Shown here one piece after another: positions 55,009 through 64,000 of a DNA stretch of 64,000 nucleotides. Made by a program: the position numbers and the translations under genes. The notes beneath the pieces are model-generated. The model saw only the letters and a program-made list of their open reading frames with translations. It was not told where the DNA came from and searched no databases. The stretch is taken from the NCBI RefSeq assembly GCF_963676065.1, contig NZ_OY780933.1:3862501-3926500 (forward strand). Direction: 5' to 3'. Every line of letters starts with the position of its first letter. The stretch's first letter is position 1. The DNA is from Maridesulfovibrio sp. GTDB taxonomy: Bacteria; Desulfobacterota; Desulfovibrionia; Desulfovibrionales; Desulfovibrionaceae.

Positions 55009-55635
55009 TTATTTGGAGTACAGCTCGACAATCAGCTGTTCGTTGATAGGGAACTGGATATCTTCCCTAGTCGGCATCGCTTTAACTTCACCTTTGAAAT
55101 TAGCACCGTCAGCTTCAAGCCACTCAGGGCATCCGCGACGAGCAATAGCTTCCTGTGCTTCAGCAATTACGGGGATCTTACGGGATTCTTCACGAACCAC
55201 GATAACATCGCCGGGCTTTACATGCATGGAAGGAACGTTAACACGTATTCCGTTTTTGGTGAAGATACCGTGTCTCACGAGCTGGCGAGCCTGATCGCGG
55301 GAGTTAGCGAATCCAAGACGGTAAACAGTGTTATCAAGGCGAGTCTCAAGAAGCATGAGCAAGTTAGCACCGGTTACACCTTTCATGCCGTCTGCGCGCT
55401 TGAAGTAGCTGCGGAACTGGCCTTCGAGGACACCGTACATACGACGCACTTTCTGCTTCTCACGAAGCTGAATAGCGTAGTCACTCATTTTCTTTCTCAT
55501 GCGACCGGCAATACCGGGAGCATAAGGACGACGTTCATAAGAACACTTATCAGTAAAGCAGCGGTCGCCTTTGATGAAAAGCTTTTCGCCTTCACGGCGG
55601 CACAGTCTGCATTTTGCTTTTGTATATCTGGCCAA
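55009..55635 (-). CDS. rpsD: 30S ribosomal protein S4
   Basis: Primary 16S rRNA-binding assembly protein and the usual autoregulator of the alpha operon. It shows a Cys motif, [12 protein letters not shown] with [16 protein letters not shown], forming a potential zinc site at the N-terminus as in many non-enteric S4 proteins. [20 protein letters not shown] and the C-terminal domain complete it. Length 208 residues. Confidence 0.97.
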   Translation of the reverse strand: MARYTKAKCRLCRREGEKLFIKGDRCFTDKCSYERRPYAPGIAGRMRKKMSDYAIQLREKQKVRRMYGVLEGQFRSYFKRADGMKGVTGANLLMLLETRLDNTVYRLGFANSRDQARQLVRHGIFTKNGIRVNVPSMHVKPGDVIVVREESRKIPVIAEAQEAIARRGCPEWLEADGANFKGEVKAMPTREDIQFPINEQLIVELYSK

Positions 55636-55654
55636 GGTTATTGCTCCTTCGAAA

Positions 55655-56044
55655 TTAGACCCTGCGACGTTTCGGCGGACGACAGCCGTTGTGCGGGATG
55701 GGTGTTATATCGCGAATGAAGTTAACCTTCATACCGACGTTACCGATTGCGCGCATAGCTGCTTCACGACCGGAGCCGGGGCCTTTGACAAAAATACCAA
55801 CTGTACGCATACCCTGATCCTGAGCTTTACGAGCAGCAGTTTCAGCAGCTACCTGAGCTGCAAAGGGAGTAGATTTTCTAGATCCCTTGAAACCAGAGGC
55901 ACCGGAGGTACCCCAGCTGATTACGTTGCCTTTCAGATCAGTGAAAGTAATTATAGTATTATTAAATGTTGCTTTAACGTGAGCAATGCCCACGGGAACA
56001 TTCTTCTTCTCTTTTTTCTTGCCGGAACGGCGAGGTCTAGCCAT
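55655..56044 (-). CDS. rpsK: 30S ribosomal protein S11
   Basis: Platform protein contacting the mRNA exit side. It has a basic N-terminus ([17 protein letters not shown]), then [39 protein letters not shown] and the [18 protein letters not shown] segment. Full length at 129 residues. A 72-base gap separates it from rpsM. Confidence 0.97.
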   Translation of the reverse strand: MARPRRSGKKKEKKNVPVGIAHVKATFNNTIITFTDLKGNVISWGTSGASGFKGSRKSTPFAAQVAAETAARKAQDQGMRTVGIFVKGPGSGREAAMRAIGNVGMKVNFIRDITPIPHNGCRPPKRRRV

Positions 56045-56116
56045 ACCATTCTCTCCAGAATGAATTTAAATCAGCAGCACGAGGACCTTAACATGGTCTG
56101 AAAACTGCGGATTGAA

Positions 56117-56488
56117 TTATTTCTTCTTTCTGCTCATGACAGAGCGACGGGGACCTTTGCGAGTTCTAGCATTGGTCTTGGAGCTCTGACCACGCACGGG
56201 CAGTCCGCGGCGGTGACGCAGTCCACGATAACATCCGATGTCCATCAGGCGCTTAATATCAGCTACCTGGTCACGACGGAGGTCACCTTCAACTTTATAA
56301 TTATCTTCAAGTTCCTTACGGATGGTGTTCACCTGCTCGCCACTGAGGTCGTCAGTTTTGAGGGTCCAGTCGATACCAACAGTATCAAGAATCTTGAGAG
56401 CGGTAGTCCGACCTACACCGTAAATGTAAGTCAGTGCAATATCCAAACGCTTATTTTTCGGAAGGTCTACTCCAGCGATACGAGCCAC
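56117..56488 (-). CDS. rpsM: 30S ribosomal protein S13
   Basis: Head protein that contacts the P-site tRNA and the bridge to the 50S subunit. [20 protein letters not shown] opens the protein, and [20 protein letters not shown] with the basic tail ([13 protein letters not shown]) closes it. Full length, 123 residues. It lies 12 bases after rpmJ. Confidence 0.97.
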   Translation of the reverse strand: MARIAGVDLPKNKRLDIALTYIYGVGRTTALKILDTVGIDWTLKTDDLSGEQVNTIRKELEDNYKVEGDLRRDQVADIKRLMDIGCYRGLRHRRGLPVRGQSSKTNARTRKGPRRSVMSRKKK

Positions 56489-56500
56489 AGTTATACCTCT

Positions 56501-56614
56501 CTATCCTTGACGCTGTTTGTGTCTGGGGTTGTCACAAATAACCCTCAGAACACCCTTGCGTCTGATTACTTTGCATTTGGGACAAATCTTCTTAACAGAT
56601 GGTCTTACTTTCAT
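56501..56614 (-). CDS. rpmJ: 50S ribosomal protein L36
   Basis: A 37-residue protein, read from the minus strand as [20 protein letters not shown] then [17 protein letters not shown]. The three Cys and one His form the zinc site of the C+ form of L36. It is short but unmistakable. It sits between map and rpsM, as in most bacteria. Confidence 0.97.
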   Translation of the reverse strand: MKVRPSVKKICPKCKVIRRKGVLRVICDNPRHKQRQG

Positions 56615-56802
56615 GACCGTCTCCAAATAATGCAGTTAAACAGTTTCAACAATCGGGAGCTAGCCGATTGTGGCCTTATGCCTCAGCTGCCCGGCTAAAG
56701 GGCAGCATTACCATGCCAGTCTTTCGTTGCCGCGAAATTCAAGACGTGTACTCTACAGAACGATTTTAAAAAAATCAACCCCTGTAACGCACCAAAAAAA
56801 AA
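56615..56802 (-). promoter_or_regulatory. 188-base leader-like gap upstream of rpmJ
   Basis: This is the longest gap in the ribosomal operon. It holds two small stem-loops: AATCGG/CCGATT (56651-56669) and GCTGCCC/GGGCAGC (56686-56706). An internal promoter or an S4-type autoregulatory leader for rpmJ-rpsM-rpsK-rpsD-rpoA-rplQ would be expected in this position. No infA gene is seen here. Confidence 0.35.
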
Positions 56803-57570
56803 TTAAGAAAGGCTCAAAATCTGAGGCCCTTCTGAAGTGATGGCAATGGTATGCTCAAAATGGGCGGACAGCTTTCTGTCCTTGGTCACTGCAGTCCACT
56901 TATCATCGAGGATTTCGATATCGTGTGAACCTTCTGTCACCATCGGTTCGATGGCTATGACCATTCCCGTTCTAAGTTGCACACCGGGAAGACCAGATGG
57001 CACAAAATTCGGTACTTCAGGTTTTTCATGAAGGTTGCGGCCGATGCCGTGCCCTACAAAGCGGCGCACAACTCCGTAACCGGCTCCTTCTGCATATTCC
57101 TGAACTGACCGGGAAATATCATAAAGACTGTTGCCAGGCAATGCCTGTTTAATCCCGCGCATAAGAGATTCACGGGTAACATCGAGAAGATTCTGCGTAC
57201 TGGCGGTTACTGAGCCAACCGGATAGGTCCTAGCGGAATCTCCGTAAAAACCTTGAAAGATGACACCCATATCAATGCTAACGATATCTCCTTCATTCAA
57301 AATTCTTTTTTCAGAAGGAAATCCATGAACAATTTCTTCATTCACAGAGCAGCAAAGAGCAAATGGAAAACCGTGATAACCTTTGAATGCCGGCTGCACT
57401 CCAAAATCATCACAGGCTTTGCAGGCTATATTTTCAAGACTCATGGTGGTAATGCCGGGCTTAATGGCCTCACCCAGCATATCCAGAATAGTAGAAACAA
57501 GACGATTGGCCTCACGCATGAGGCCAATCTCCTTGTCATTCTTGAGGTAGATACCTCTGTACTTTTTCAA
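56803..57570 (-). CDS. map: Type I methionine aminopeptidase
   Basis: Removes the initiator methionine from nascent proteins. The metal ligands lie in the pita-bread fold: SIDMGVIFQGFYGDSARTYP has Asp ligands, VRRFVGHGIGRNLHE a His, AIEPMVTEG a Glu and FEHTIAI near the end the last Glu-side segment. At 255 residues it is the short type Ia form. Its start is 5 bases from secY; adk, often between them, is absent. Confidence 0.96.
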   Translation of the reverse strand: MKKYRGIYLKNDKEIGLMREANRLVSTILDMLGEAIKPGITTMSLENIACKACDDFGVQPAFKGYHGFPFALCCSVNEEIVHGFPSEKRILNEGDIVSIDMGVIFQGFYGDSARTYPVGSVTASTQNLLDVTRESLMRGIKQALPGNSLYDISRSVQEYAEGAGYGVVRRFVGHGIGRNLHEKPEVPNFVPSGLPGVQLRTGMVIAIEPMVTEGSHDIEILDDKWTAVTKDRKLSAHFEHTIAITSEGPQILSLS

Positions 57571-57575
57571 TGGAA

Positions 57576-58886
57576 TTACCTTCCCTTGATCTTGCTGCCT
57601 TTACCCATGAGGCCCTCATACTGACGAGAGATCATGTAGGATTCGATCTTACCCATGAAGTCCATTGCAACACCGACAACGATGAGCAGTGCGGTTCCAC
57701 CGAAATAGAAAGGCACGTTGAACTGAGAGATAAGAATCATCGGCAACACACAGATAGCTGCTACGTACAGAGATCCCCAGAGAGTAATCCTGGTCAGAAC
57801 GCGGTCAATATATTCGCGAGTTCTATTACCAGGACGAATTCCGGGAATAAAACCGCCCTGCTTCTGAATGTTCTCTGCAATTCCTTTAGGATCAAACATG
57901 ATCGCAGTGTAGAAATAGCAAAAGAAGATAATCAGAGCGATGTATACTACATTATATGCAATTGAAGACGGAGCGAAGTATGCTGAAAACTTAGACAGAA
58001 TTTCATATTTGGAAAAACTAGCCAAAGTTGCGGGAAACATCAGAATACTGGATGCGAAGATGGGGGGAATAACACCTGCAGTGTTGATTCGCAGCGGCAG
58101 ATGTGTGGTCTGGCCACCCATCATTTTGCGTCCCATCATACGCTTAGCATAATGTATAGGAATCCTGCGCTGTCCGCGCTCCATATAGACGATAAAAGCG
58201 AGAATGGCGACCATAAATGCCAGAACAAATAAAAGCAGGAAGAGAGTAATTTCTCCGGACTGCATCAATCTGAAAGTATTGAAGATGGCGGCCGGAAGAC
58301 CTGCCACAATACCGGCAAAAATGATCATAGAGATACCGTTTCCGATGCCTTTCTCGGTCATTTGCTCACCGAGCCACATCAGAAAAACAGTACCAGCTGT
58401 CAGAGTCAGAATGGTGATGCCGCGGAAGGCCCATCCTGCATGCAGTACTACGGGGGCACCTGTGGGGCTGGTCATACTTTCCAGTCCTACAGCAATACCG
58501 AAACCCTGTACTAAAGTAATCAGCACAGTTCCGTATCTGGTGTACTGCGTAATCTTCTTGCGTCCCTGAGCCCCTTCTTCTTGAAGCCGCTTAATGGTGG
58601 GACTAACCACACCTAGAAGTTGAACAATAATAGACGCGGAGATATAGGGCATAATCCCTAACGCGAATATGGACAAGTTACGCAACCCGCCGCCTGAGAA
58701 CATGTCAAAAAGGCCGAAGAGAGTGTTGGAAACACTCTCAAAAAAATCGGCCAAAGCTGAGCTGTCTACGCCCGGGACCGGGATGTGAATCCCGATCCGG
58801 TAGACAGCCAGAAGAAGAAAAGTCCAAAAGAGTTTTTTCTTCAGTTCCGGCAGTCGGGAAAGATTATCAACTCCAGACAATGCCAC
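57576..58886 (-). CDS. secY: Protein translocase subunit SecY
   Basis: Central channel of the Sec translocon. Ten membrane segments are visible across 436 residues. It opens with LSRLPELKKKLFWTFLLLAV and has IPVPGVDSSALADFF, LSIFALGIMPYISASIIVQL and the RGQRRIPIHYAKRMMGRKMM cytosolic loop before TM7, all typical. It lies 3 bases after rplO and is followed by map. Confidence 0.97.
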   Translation of the reverse strand: MALSGVDNLSRLPELKKKLFWTFLLLAVYRIGIHIPVPGVDSSALADFFESVSNTLFGLFDMFSGGGLRNLSIFALGIMPYISASIIVQLLGVVSPTIKRLQEEGAQGRKKITQYTRYGTVLITLVQGFGIAVGLESMTSPTGAPVVLHAGWAFRGITILTLTAGTVFLMWLGEQMTEKGIGNGISMIIFAGIVAGLPAAIFNTFRLMQSGEITLFLLLFVLAFMVAILAFIVYMERGQRRIPIHYAKRMMGRKMMGGQTTHLPLRINTAGVIPPIFASSILMFPATLASFSKYEILSKFSAYFAPSSIAYNVVYIALIIFFCYFYTAIMFDPKGIAENIQKQGGFIPGIRPGNRTREYIDRVLTRITLWGSLYVAAICVLPMILISQFNVPFYFGGTALLIVVGVAMDFMGKIESYMISRQYEGLMGKGSKIKGR

Positions 58887-58889
58887 GTT

Positions 58890-59336
58890 TTATCCTTCCA
58901 GGGCTTTGGCAGTACCACCTGCCTTTGTGATCTTTTCAGTCGCAGAAGCGCTGAAGCGGTGAGCTTCGATGGTTACAGCAGCACTGACTTCTCCCATGCC
59001 GAGAACTTTTACAAGAGCGCCCTTTTTGCAAAGACCTGCTTCATAAAAATCATCAAGGGTAATTTCAGTTTTGCCTTCGAAGGCAGTAAGAACCTGACCA
59101 ACGTTAAGAGCTACATACTCTTCACGAAAGGGATTCTTGAAACCGCGCTTAGGCAGACGACGAGCCAGAGGCATCTGACCACCTTCAAACCAGGCAGGGA
59201 CACCACCGCCGGAGCGGGCGTTCTGACCTTTGTGACCCTTGCCGGAGGTTCCACCCCAGCCTGAGCCGCCGCCACGACCTACGCGCTTGCGATTTTTACG
59301 TTCCTCTTGGAACGGATATATTTCGTGCAGCCTCAT
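58890..59336 (-). CDS. rplO: 50S ribosomal protein L15
   Basis: Late-assembly large-subunit protein. It has [20 protein letters not shown] and the Gly-rich [20 protein letters not shown] stretch, then [17 protein letters not shown]. Full length (148 residues). Its start overlaps the rpmD stop by 4 bases. Confidence 0.97.
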   Translation of the reverse strand: MRLHEIYPFQEERKNRKRVGRGGGSGWGGTSGKGHKGQNARSGGGVPAWFEGGQMPLARRLPKRGFKNPFREEYVALNVGQVLTAFEGKTEITLDDFYEAGLCKKGALVKVLGMGEVSAAVTIEAHRFSASATEKITKAGGTAKALEG

Positions 59337-59506
59337 GATTCTGTTACCTCCACAAGGTGCTCAACTTTTTTGATCATCCCTCTTACGACGGGAGTATCTT
59401 CAAAGCTTTTTTCCTGCCTGATCTTGTGCAGTCCCAGCGCCTTTACAGTCGCGCGCTGTTTGGGGTTGCAGCCGATCATGCTGCGAACGAGTTTTACCTT
59501 AAGCAT
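59333..59506 (-). CDS. rpmD: 50S ribosomal protein L30
   Basis: A 57-residue protein read on the minus strand: [30 protein letters not shown], then the [15 protein letters not shown] end. It matches L30 by length, motif and position between rpsE and rplO. It overlaps rplO by 4 bases (ATGA) and lies 12 bases after rpsE. Confidence 0.96.
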   Translation of the reverse strand: MLKVKLVRSMIGCNPKQRATVKALGLHKIRQEKSFEDTPVVRGMIKKVEHLVEVTES

Positions 59507-59518
59507 AACTATGTTCTC

Positions 59519-60022
59519 CTACTTTCTGGGAGTCACAACTTTCTTCCCGCGAAGCTGGCCGACTTCTTCAGCGCTACGCAGAGAAGCAAGTCCGGCAACA
59601 GTCGCGCGAAGGACGTTATGCGGGTTGTTGGTGCCGATAGCCTTAGTAAGGATATCGTGTACGCCTACAACTTCAAGCACCGCACGCACGGGACCACCGG
59701 CAATGATACCGGTACCCTTTGAAGCGGGCTTAAGCATTACGCGTCCTGCACCGTAACGGCCGAGTACTTCGTAAGGAAGTGTTCCGTCCAAAAGAGGAAC
59801 GGAGATCATTTCTTTGCGAGCTTTCTCAGAAGCTTTTCTAATAGCTTCAGGAACCTCATTAGCCTTACCAAGTCCGAAACCGACCTGACCTTTACCGTCA
59901 CCTACCACAACCAGGGCACTGAAGGAAAACCTTCTACCACCCTTAACAACTTTAGCTACTCGGTTGAGGTAAACGATTTTTTCAATCAGACCCAGATCAT
60001 TCTGTTCCATGGATATTCCCAT
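59519..60022 (-). CDS. rpsE: 30S ribosomal protein S5
   Basis: Small-subunit protein in the mRNA entry region, important for fidelity. It shows [40 protein letters not shown] and the [20 protein letters not shown] end. The frame opens at 60022 (167 residues), but the second Met at 60010 ([11 protein letters not shown], 163 residues) is the more likely start: it matches the usual N-terminus, and a GGGA stretch lies before it. Confidence 0.96.
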   Translation of the reverse strand: MGISMEQNDLGLIEKIVYLNRVAKVVKGGRRFSFSALVVVGDGKGQVGFGLGKANEVPEAIRKASEKARKEMISVPLLDGTLPYEVLGRYGAGRVMLKPASKGTGIIAGGPVRAVLEVVGVHDILTKAIGTNNPHNVLRATVAGLASLRSAEEVGQLRGKKVVTPRK

Positions 60023-60026
60023 AAGT

Positions 60027-60386
60027 TTAGAATTTCAGGCCACCCTCACGAGCGCCGTCAGCCAGGGCCTTAACCCTGCCGTGATAGATATAACCGCTAC
60101 GATCAAAAACAACTGTTTCGATCTTAAGCTCCTTAGCCTTGGCTGCAATGTCTTTACCGACCAGAGCAGCTGTCTCGCAAGTGAGCTTGAGAGCTTCACC
60201 ATCTTTAGCGAGGGCTTTTGAGGAAGAAGCGGTCACGGTTTTGCCAATCAGATCATCTACGAGCTGAGCGTAGATGTGCTTATTTGAACGGAATACAACA
60301 AGACGCGGACGAGCTGCAGTCCCGCTGATTTTTTTGCGGATGCGGATCTTTTTGCGGCGTCTTGCCTGTTCTTTAGTCATTTTCAT
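60027..60386 (-). CDS. rplR: 50S ribosomal protein L18
   Basis: 5S rRNA-binding protein. The basic N-terminus [20 protein letters not shown] is followed by [20 protein letters not shown] and the [20 protein letters not shown] end. Full length at 119 residues. Confidence 0.97.
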   Translation of the reverse strand: MKMTKEQARRRKKIRIRKKISGTAARPRLVVFRSNKHIYAQLVDDLIGKTVTASSSKALAKDGEALKLTCETAALVGKDIAAKAKELKIETVVFDRSGYIYHGRVKALADGAREGGLKF

Positions 60387-60398
60387 GGCTTTACCCTA

Positions 60399-60935
60399 CT
60401 ATTTACCGGACTTACCGGCTTTACGTCTGATCTGTTCATCAATGTACTTGACGCCCTTACCTTTGTAAGGCTCGGGAGGACGTACACGACGAAGCTGCGC
60501 TGCAACTTCACCAACCAGCTGCTTGTCAGCGCCGGAGATGGTGAGTTTAGTGTTGCCTTCTGCGCTTGCTTCGATTCCAGCAGGCAGTTCGAAGTTAACG
60601 GGATGGGAAAAACCAACGTTAAGAACGACGTTCTTACCCTGTACGTTAACTTTGTAACCGACACCAACAACTTCCAAAGTCTTGGAGAAGCCTTTAGAGA
60701 CTCCTTCAATGCAGTTGGCAAGCAGTGAACGGTGCAGTCCGTGCTGAGCACGTTCCTGACGGGAATCACCAGACCTCTTCACCTCGACCACATTATCAGC
60801 AACTGAGAAGCTGACCATGGGGTGTACCGGGGTGGTGATGGTGCCTTTAGGGCCCTTTACAGAGACCACATCAGCACCAACAGTGACTTCCACTCCGGAA
60901 GGTATATCAATAGGTTTTTTTCCAATTCTGGACAT
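60399..60935 (-). CDS. rplF: 50S ribosomal protein L6
   Basis: Large-subunit protein near the sarcin-ricin loop. SRIGKKPIDIPSGVEVTV opens it, with VKGPKGTITTPVHP and the C-terminal RRVRPPEPYKGKGVKYIDEQ segment. Full length, 178 residues, in the spc-type order between rplR and rpsH. Confidence 0.97.
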   Translation of the reverse strand: MSRIGKKPIDIPSGVEVTVGADVVSVKGPKGTITTPVHPMVSFSVADNVVEVKRSGDSRQERAQHGLHRSLLANCIEGVSKGFSKTLEVVGVGYKVNVQGKNVVLNVGFSHPVNFELPAGIEASAEGNTKLTISGADKQLVGEVAAQLRRVRPPEPYKGKGVKYIDEQIRRKAGKSGK

Positions 60936-60947
60936 AATAAAACCTCT

Positions 60948-61331
60948 CTACCAGATTTCGCACAAGAGTTCGCCGCCAACGTTAAGCTCTTTAGCTTTAA
61001 CGCCGTCAACTACGCCCTTTGAAGTGGAAAGTATGCAAATCCCGAGTCCATTAAGGACAGAGGGAATATCTTCAACGCCTACAAACACGCGACGACCGGG
61101 TGTGCTGATTTTTTTCATCCCACTAATGAGGGACTTACCATCAACATACTTAAGGGTGACGTTAATTTCATTTTCTTCATTAGTGAAGTCAACGATATAA
61201 CCTTCTTCCTTAAGAATCCCAGCGATAGCTGCTTTGATCTTGGACCCGGGAATGGCAACGGTCTTATGATAAGCACCGTGCGCATTACGAATGCGGGTCA
61301 GCATATCGGCGATAGGATCGACAACAGGCAT
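60948..61331 (-). CDS. rpsH: 30S ribosomal protein S8
   Basis: Central-domain 16S rRNA binder and, in E. coli, regulator of the spc operon. It has DPIADMLTRIRNAHGAYHKT and the C-terminal GLGICILSTSKGVVDGVKAK. Full length at 127 residues. Confidence 0.97.
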   Translation of the reverse strand: MPVVDPIADMLTRIRNAHGAYHKTVAIPGSKIKAAIAGILKEEGYIVDFTNEENEINVTLKYVDGKSLISGMKKISTPGRRVFVGVEDIPSVLNGLGICILSTSKGVVDGVKAKELNVGGELLCEIW

Positions 61332-61346
61332 TTTAAACTCCTTATA

Positions 61347-61532
61347 TTACCAGCTGGCTTTACGCACGCCGGGAAGTTCACCCGCAAGGGCCTTCTCCCT
61401 GAAGCAAATACGGCAAACGCCGTATTTCCGCAGGAAAGCACGAGGACGACCACAAATGGGGCATCTGTTATATTCGCGCACTTTGAACTTAGGCTTACGT
61501 TTCGCCTTAACTTTTAAAGCTGTCCTGGCCAA
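61347..61532 (-). CDS. rpsN: 30S ribosomal protein S14, zinc-binding type
   Basis: A 61-residue S14 of the short C+ type. [20 protein letters not shown] carries the four zinc-binding Cys, and [20 protein letters not shown] precedes it. It lies between rplE and rpsH, as expected. No zinc-independent paralogue is in the window. Confidence 0.97.
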   Translation of the reverse strand: MARTALKVKAKRKPKFKVREYNRCPICGRPRAFLRKYGVCRICFREKALAGELPGVRKASW

Positions 61533-61544
61533 AACGATATCCTC

Positions 61545-62084
61545 CTATTTCTTGAAGGGCATACCAAGAAGCTCGAGGAGCAACTTGCCTTCTTTATCTG
61601 TTTTAGCGGAGGTGACGATAGTCACGTTCATCCCTTTGGTGATCTCGATCTGATCGAGCTGAATCTCAGGAAATATGGTAAGTTCCTTGATTCCGAGGGT
61701 GAAGTTGCCGCGTCCATCGAAGCCTTTATCAGGAATGCCGCGAAAGTCGCGAACGCGAGGGAGAGCAAAGCTGATAAGCTTGTCCAGAAAGTCCCACATA
61801 AGATCTTTACGAAGAGTTACGCGGGAGCCTACTGGCATTCCTTCGCGCAGCTTAAAAGCTGCAATTGACTTTTTCGCTCTGGTTACTACTGCGCGCTGAC
61901 CTGCAATTGCGGTCAACTCTTCAACAGCACCATCAATGAGTTTGGCGTTCTGGCTTGCTTCACCGAGTCCGATGTTAAGAGAGATTGCCTTTATTCCAGG
62001 AATCTCCATCGAGCTCTTGTACCCGAACTCTTTGTGAAGAGACGGGGCGACCTTGTCCGTATATATTTTTTCGAGACGTGTCAT
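61545..62084 (-). CDS. rplE: 50S ribosomal protein L5
   Basis: 5S rRNA-binding protein. It has [40 protein letters not shown] and [20 protein letters not shown]. Full length, 179 residues. Confidence 0.97.
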   Translation of the reverse strand: MTRLEKIYTDKVAPSLHKEFGYKSSMEIPGIKAISLNIGLGEASQNAKLIDGAVEELTAIAGQRAVVTRAKKSIAAFKLREGMPVGSRVTLRKDLMWDFLDKLISFALPRVRDFRGIPDKGFDGRGNFTLGIKELTIFPEIQLDQIEITKGMNVTIVTSAKTDKEGKLLLELLGMPFKK

Positions 62085-62093
62085 CGCAAAACC

Positions 62094-62411
62094 CTAGTCG
62101 ATGATTTCGTTACATTTTTTACAAAAACGGATGTTTTTTCCGTCTTCGGTCTCACGTACTCCAACACGGGTTGCTTTTGTGCAAGCGGGGCACACAACCT
62201 GTATGTTAGAGATGTGAACAGGGGCTTCTTTCTCAACGATTCCGCCGGGCTGATTAGCATAAGGGTTCGGCTTGGTGTGCCTTGAAACCATGTTAACCTG
62301 CTCAACAAGGACAGTGTCCTTCTTGCGGTTGATCTTGAGGACCTTACCGATCTTCCCCTTATCCTTGCCGGCGATGACCATTACTTTGTCATCAACATGT
62401 ATCTTGTTCAT
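62094..62411 (-). CDS. rplX: 50S ribosomal protein L24
   Basis: Early assembly protein with a KOW motif ([20 protein letters not shown]). The C-terminal [11 protein letters not shown] and RFCKKCNE add a potential zinc site (C-x2-C twice), seen in some bacterial L24 proteins. 105 residues, full length. Confidence 0.97.
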   Translation of the reverse strand: MNKIHVDDKVMVIAGKDKGKIGKVLKINRKKDTVLVEQVNMVSRHTKPNPYANQPGGIVEKEAPVHISNIQVVCPACTKATRVGVRETEDGKNIRFCKKCNEIID

Positions 62412-62436
62412 GCCGTTTACCTTCTTGTGATAAGGA

Positions 62437-62805
62437 TTACAGAACCTCGGGAGCGAGAGAAACGATCTTCATGAAGCCTGCGCCTCTGAGTTCTCTTGCT
62501 ACGGGCCCGAAAATACGGGTCCCTACCGGGTCCATGGAGTTGTTCAGAAGAACGGCAGAGTTATTGTCGAACTTAATGTAGGAGCCGTCAGGACGACCAA
62601 TTTCTTTTTTGGTACGAACAACAACTGCCTTCATTACAGCGCCCTTCTTCACTTTGGAATGGGGCATCGCTTCCTTAACGGAAACCACAATAATGTCTCC
62701 GACACTGGCGTAGCGTCTCTTGGAACCACCAAGTACCTTGATGCAAGATACTTTTTTGGCACCAGAGTTATCTGCTACGTCAAGTTTAGATTCTACCTGA
62801 ATCAT
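62437..62805 (-). CDS. rplN: 50S ribosomal protein L14
   Basis: Intersubunit bridge protein. It opens [20 protein letters not shown] and has [20 protein letters not shown] and the [13 protein letters not shown] end. 122 residues, full length. Confidence 0.97.
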   Translation of the reverse strand: MIQVESKLDVADNSGAKKVSCIKVLGGSKRRYASVGDIIVVSVKEAMPHSKVKKGAVMKAVVVRTKKEIGRPDGSYIKFDNNSAVLLNNSMDPVGTRIFGPVARELRGAGFMKIVSLAPEVL

Positions 62806-62816
62806 AGCTAATACCC

Positions 62817-63083
62817 CTAAACTGCTTTTTCCAGAATTTTATCGAGATGCCACCTTTTGCGCCGGCTAAGGGGGCGGAATTCAACAATCTGCACCTTATC
62901 GCCGATACCGCATTCATTAGCAGGATCGTGTGCCATGAATTTAGTGTGGCGACGGATGAATTTTTTATACAGGGGGTGCTTTACGAGTGTTTCGCAACGA
63001 ACAACAATTGTCTTGTCGTTCTTGTCGCTAACTACCACTCCGGTCAGCACGCGCCTGTTTCCTTTCAGATTAAGCTCTGCCAT
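62817..63083 (-). CDS. rpsQ: 30S ribosomal protein S17
   Basis: Small OB-fold protein binding 16S rRNA helix 11. It has [38 protein letters not shown] and [18 protein letters not shown]. 88 residues. It follows rpmC by 3 bases. Confidence 0.97.
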   Translation of the reverse strand: MAELNLKGNRRVLTGVVVSDKNDKTIVVRCETLVKHPLYKKFIRRHTKFMAHDPANECGIGDKVQIVEFRPLSRRKRWHLDKILEKAV

Positions 63084-63086
63084 GGC

Positions 63087-63281
63087 TTATGCTCCCAGTT
63101 CCTTTTCACGCTGCACGGTGAGGATCTTTGCGATGTCTTTTTTAACATCAGACAGTCTCTGGGTATTTTCCAGCTGAGCAGTAGCATGCTGGAAACGAAG
63201 GTTGAAAAGCTCCTGACGGGCTTCTACAAGCTTCTCATTCAGAGCAGCGTTGTCGAGTTCACGAAGTTCTTTGGCTTTCAT
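63087..63281 (-). CDS. rpmC: 50S ribosomal protein L29
   Basis: Small helical protein at the tunnel exit. MKAKELRELDNAALNEKLVE and LRFQHATAQLENTQRLSDVK are typical. 64 residues, 1 base after rplP. Confidence 0.97.
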   Translation of the reverse strand: MKAKELRELDNAALNEKLVEARQELFNLRFQHATAQLENTQRLSDVKKDIAKILTVQREKELGA

Positions 63282-63282
63282 A

Positions 63283-63696
63283 TTACAATCCCTCCTTGAC
63301 TACGATGGTAGTTTTGACGGGAAGCTTGTGAGCTGCGCGGACCAAAGCTTCTTTGGCCAGAGCAATGTCAACGCCCTTAACTTCGTACAGAATGCGACCG
63401 GGTTTAACCGGAGCAACCCAACCGACCGGGGAACCTTTACCTTTACCCTGTCTGACTTCAGCAGGCTTGGCAGTGATAGGCATATCGGGGAAAACCCTGA
63501 TCCATACCTGACCGCCACGCTTAATGTGACGCATAATTGCGATACGAGCTGCTTCAATCTGGTTGCTGGTAAGTTTTCCGTGTTCCAGAGTCTTGATTGC
63601 AATATCGCCGAAAGCGATAGTGGAACCGCGCTGAGCCTTACCTTTCAGGCGACCTTTCTGACGTTTACGGAATTTAACTTTCTTAGGTGATAGCAT
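63283..63696 (-). CDS. rplP: 50S ribosomal protein L16
   Basis: Large-subunit protein near the A-site tRNA elbow. It has [40 protein letters not shown], and the [20 protein letters not shown] end. 137 residues. Its start overlaps the rpsC stop by one base. Confidence 0.97.
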   Translation of the reverse strand: MLSPKKVKFRKRQKGRLKGKAQRGSTIAFGDIAIKTLEHGKLTSNQIEAARIAIMRHIKRGGQVWIRVFPDMPITAKPAEVRQGKGKGSPVGWVAPVKPGRILYEVKGVDIALAKEALVRAAHKLPVKTTIVVKEGL

Positions 63697-64000
63697 TACT
63701 GTTCCACCTCGTGGTCGAGAATTTCACCTTTGAAGATCCAGACCTTGATGCCGATGACACCGTAGGTAGTGTTAGCACGTGCAACACCGTAATCGATGTC
63801 AGCTCTGAGTGTCTGAAGAGGAACGCGACCATCGCGGTACCATTCGGTACGTGCGATTTCAGCACCGGCAAGACGACCGGCACAAGCCACTTTAATTCCC
63901 TCTGCGCCGAACTTGCGAGCGAGGCCCACAATGCGCTTCATAGCGCGACGGAAAGCCACACGGCGCTCAAGCTGCTGAGCAATATTCTCAGCAACGAGCT
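63696..64000 (-). CDS. rpsC: 30S ribosomal protein S3 (C-terminal part)
   Basis: Only the C-terminal 100 residues are in the window; the gene continues past position 64000. The visible part reads [20 protein letters not shown], then [40 protein letters not shown] and the [17 protein letters not shown] end, clearly S3. It heads the visible part of the minus-strand operon. Confidence 0.96.
   Translation of the reverse strand, partial: LVAENIAQQLERRVAFRRAMKRIVGLARKFGAEGIKVACAGRLAGAEIARTEWYRDGRVPLQTLRADIDYGVARANTTYGVIGIKVWIFKGEILDHEVEQ

Overview
The window reads as chromosomal DNA from a Gram-negative, flagellated anaerobe of the Desulfovibrio type. I infer a marine Desulfovibrio or Maridesulfovibrio relative from gene content, not from any search. 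The main evidence is a siroheme-dependent haem pathway (ahbC-hemB-ahbD-ahbA), futalosine menaquinone genes (mqnD, mqnE, mqnC, mqnA), lipoprotein and OmpA-type envelope genes, and sigma-28 and sigma-54 flagellar promoters. No rRNA, tRNA, CRISPR array, transposase or prophage gene was seen. Coding density is high, and most transcription units end in a readable intrinsic terminator.

Layout. 1-8.4 kb: an M23 peptidase, katG, an acyltransferase overlapping RNase J, an FAH-family enzyme, then rpsB-tsf. 8.4-10.8 kb: pyrH-frr-uppS. 11.0-14.8 kb: four exported proteins of unknown function (two lipoproteins, two with signal peptides), followed by a convergent GAF/HD-GYP gene. This block separates uppS from cdsA-dxr-rseP-tsaB (17.0-21.0 kb), genes often contiguous with uppS in proteobacteria. 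21.1-28.6 kb: flagellin, fliD and fliS, two glycosyltransferases that may decorate flagellin or a surface polymer, and two envelope or unknown proteins. 28.7-35.0 kb: an OmpA-like lipoprotein, then the haem cluster ending in rpe. 35.1-41.1 kb: a DUF445 protein, a PAS-GGDEF diguanylate cyclase, and a minus-strand Mla-type lipid transport operon. 41.1-48.4 kb: bifunctional proline dehydrogenase with an upstream Lrp-type regulator, two EamA exporters, DarP and a small Cys-rich protein. 48.5-53.5 kb: menaquinone genes and a LysR regulator. 53.5-64.0 kb: the minus-strand ribosomal protein operon from rpsC (cut by the window end) to rplQ, including secY, map and rpoA.

How they fit together. The haem and menaquinone blocks supply cofactors for anaerobic respiration. 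The flagellar genes show the usual split of early (sigma-54) and late (sigma-28) promoters. A diguanylate cyclase and an HD-GYP protein suggest c-di-GMP control of lifestyle. The least explained material is the 11.0-14.8 kb exported-protein cluster, the insertion inside the HD-GYP domain, the two-domain glycosyltransferase next to the flagellin genes, the His-Pro-Gly tail of AhbD and several structured intergenic regions.
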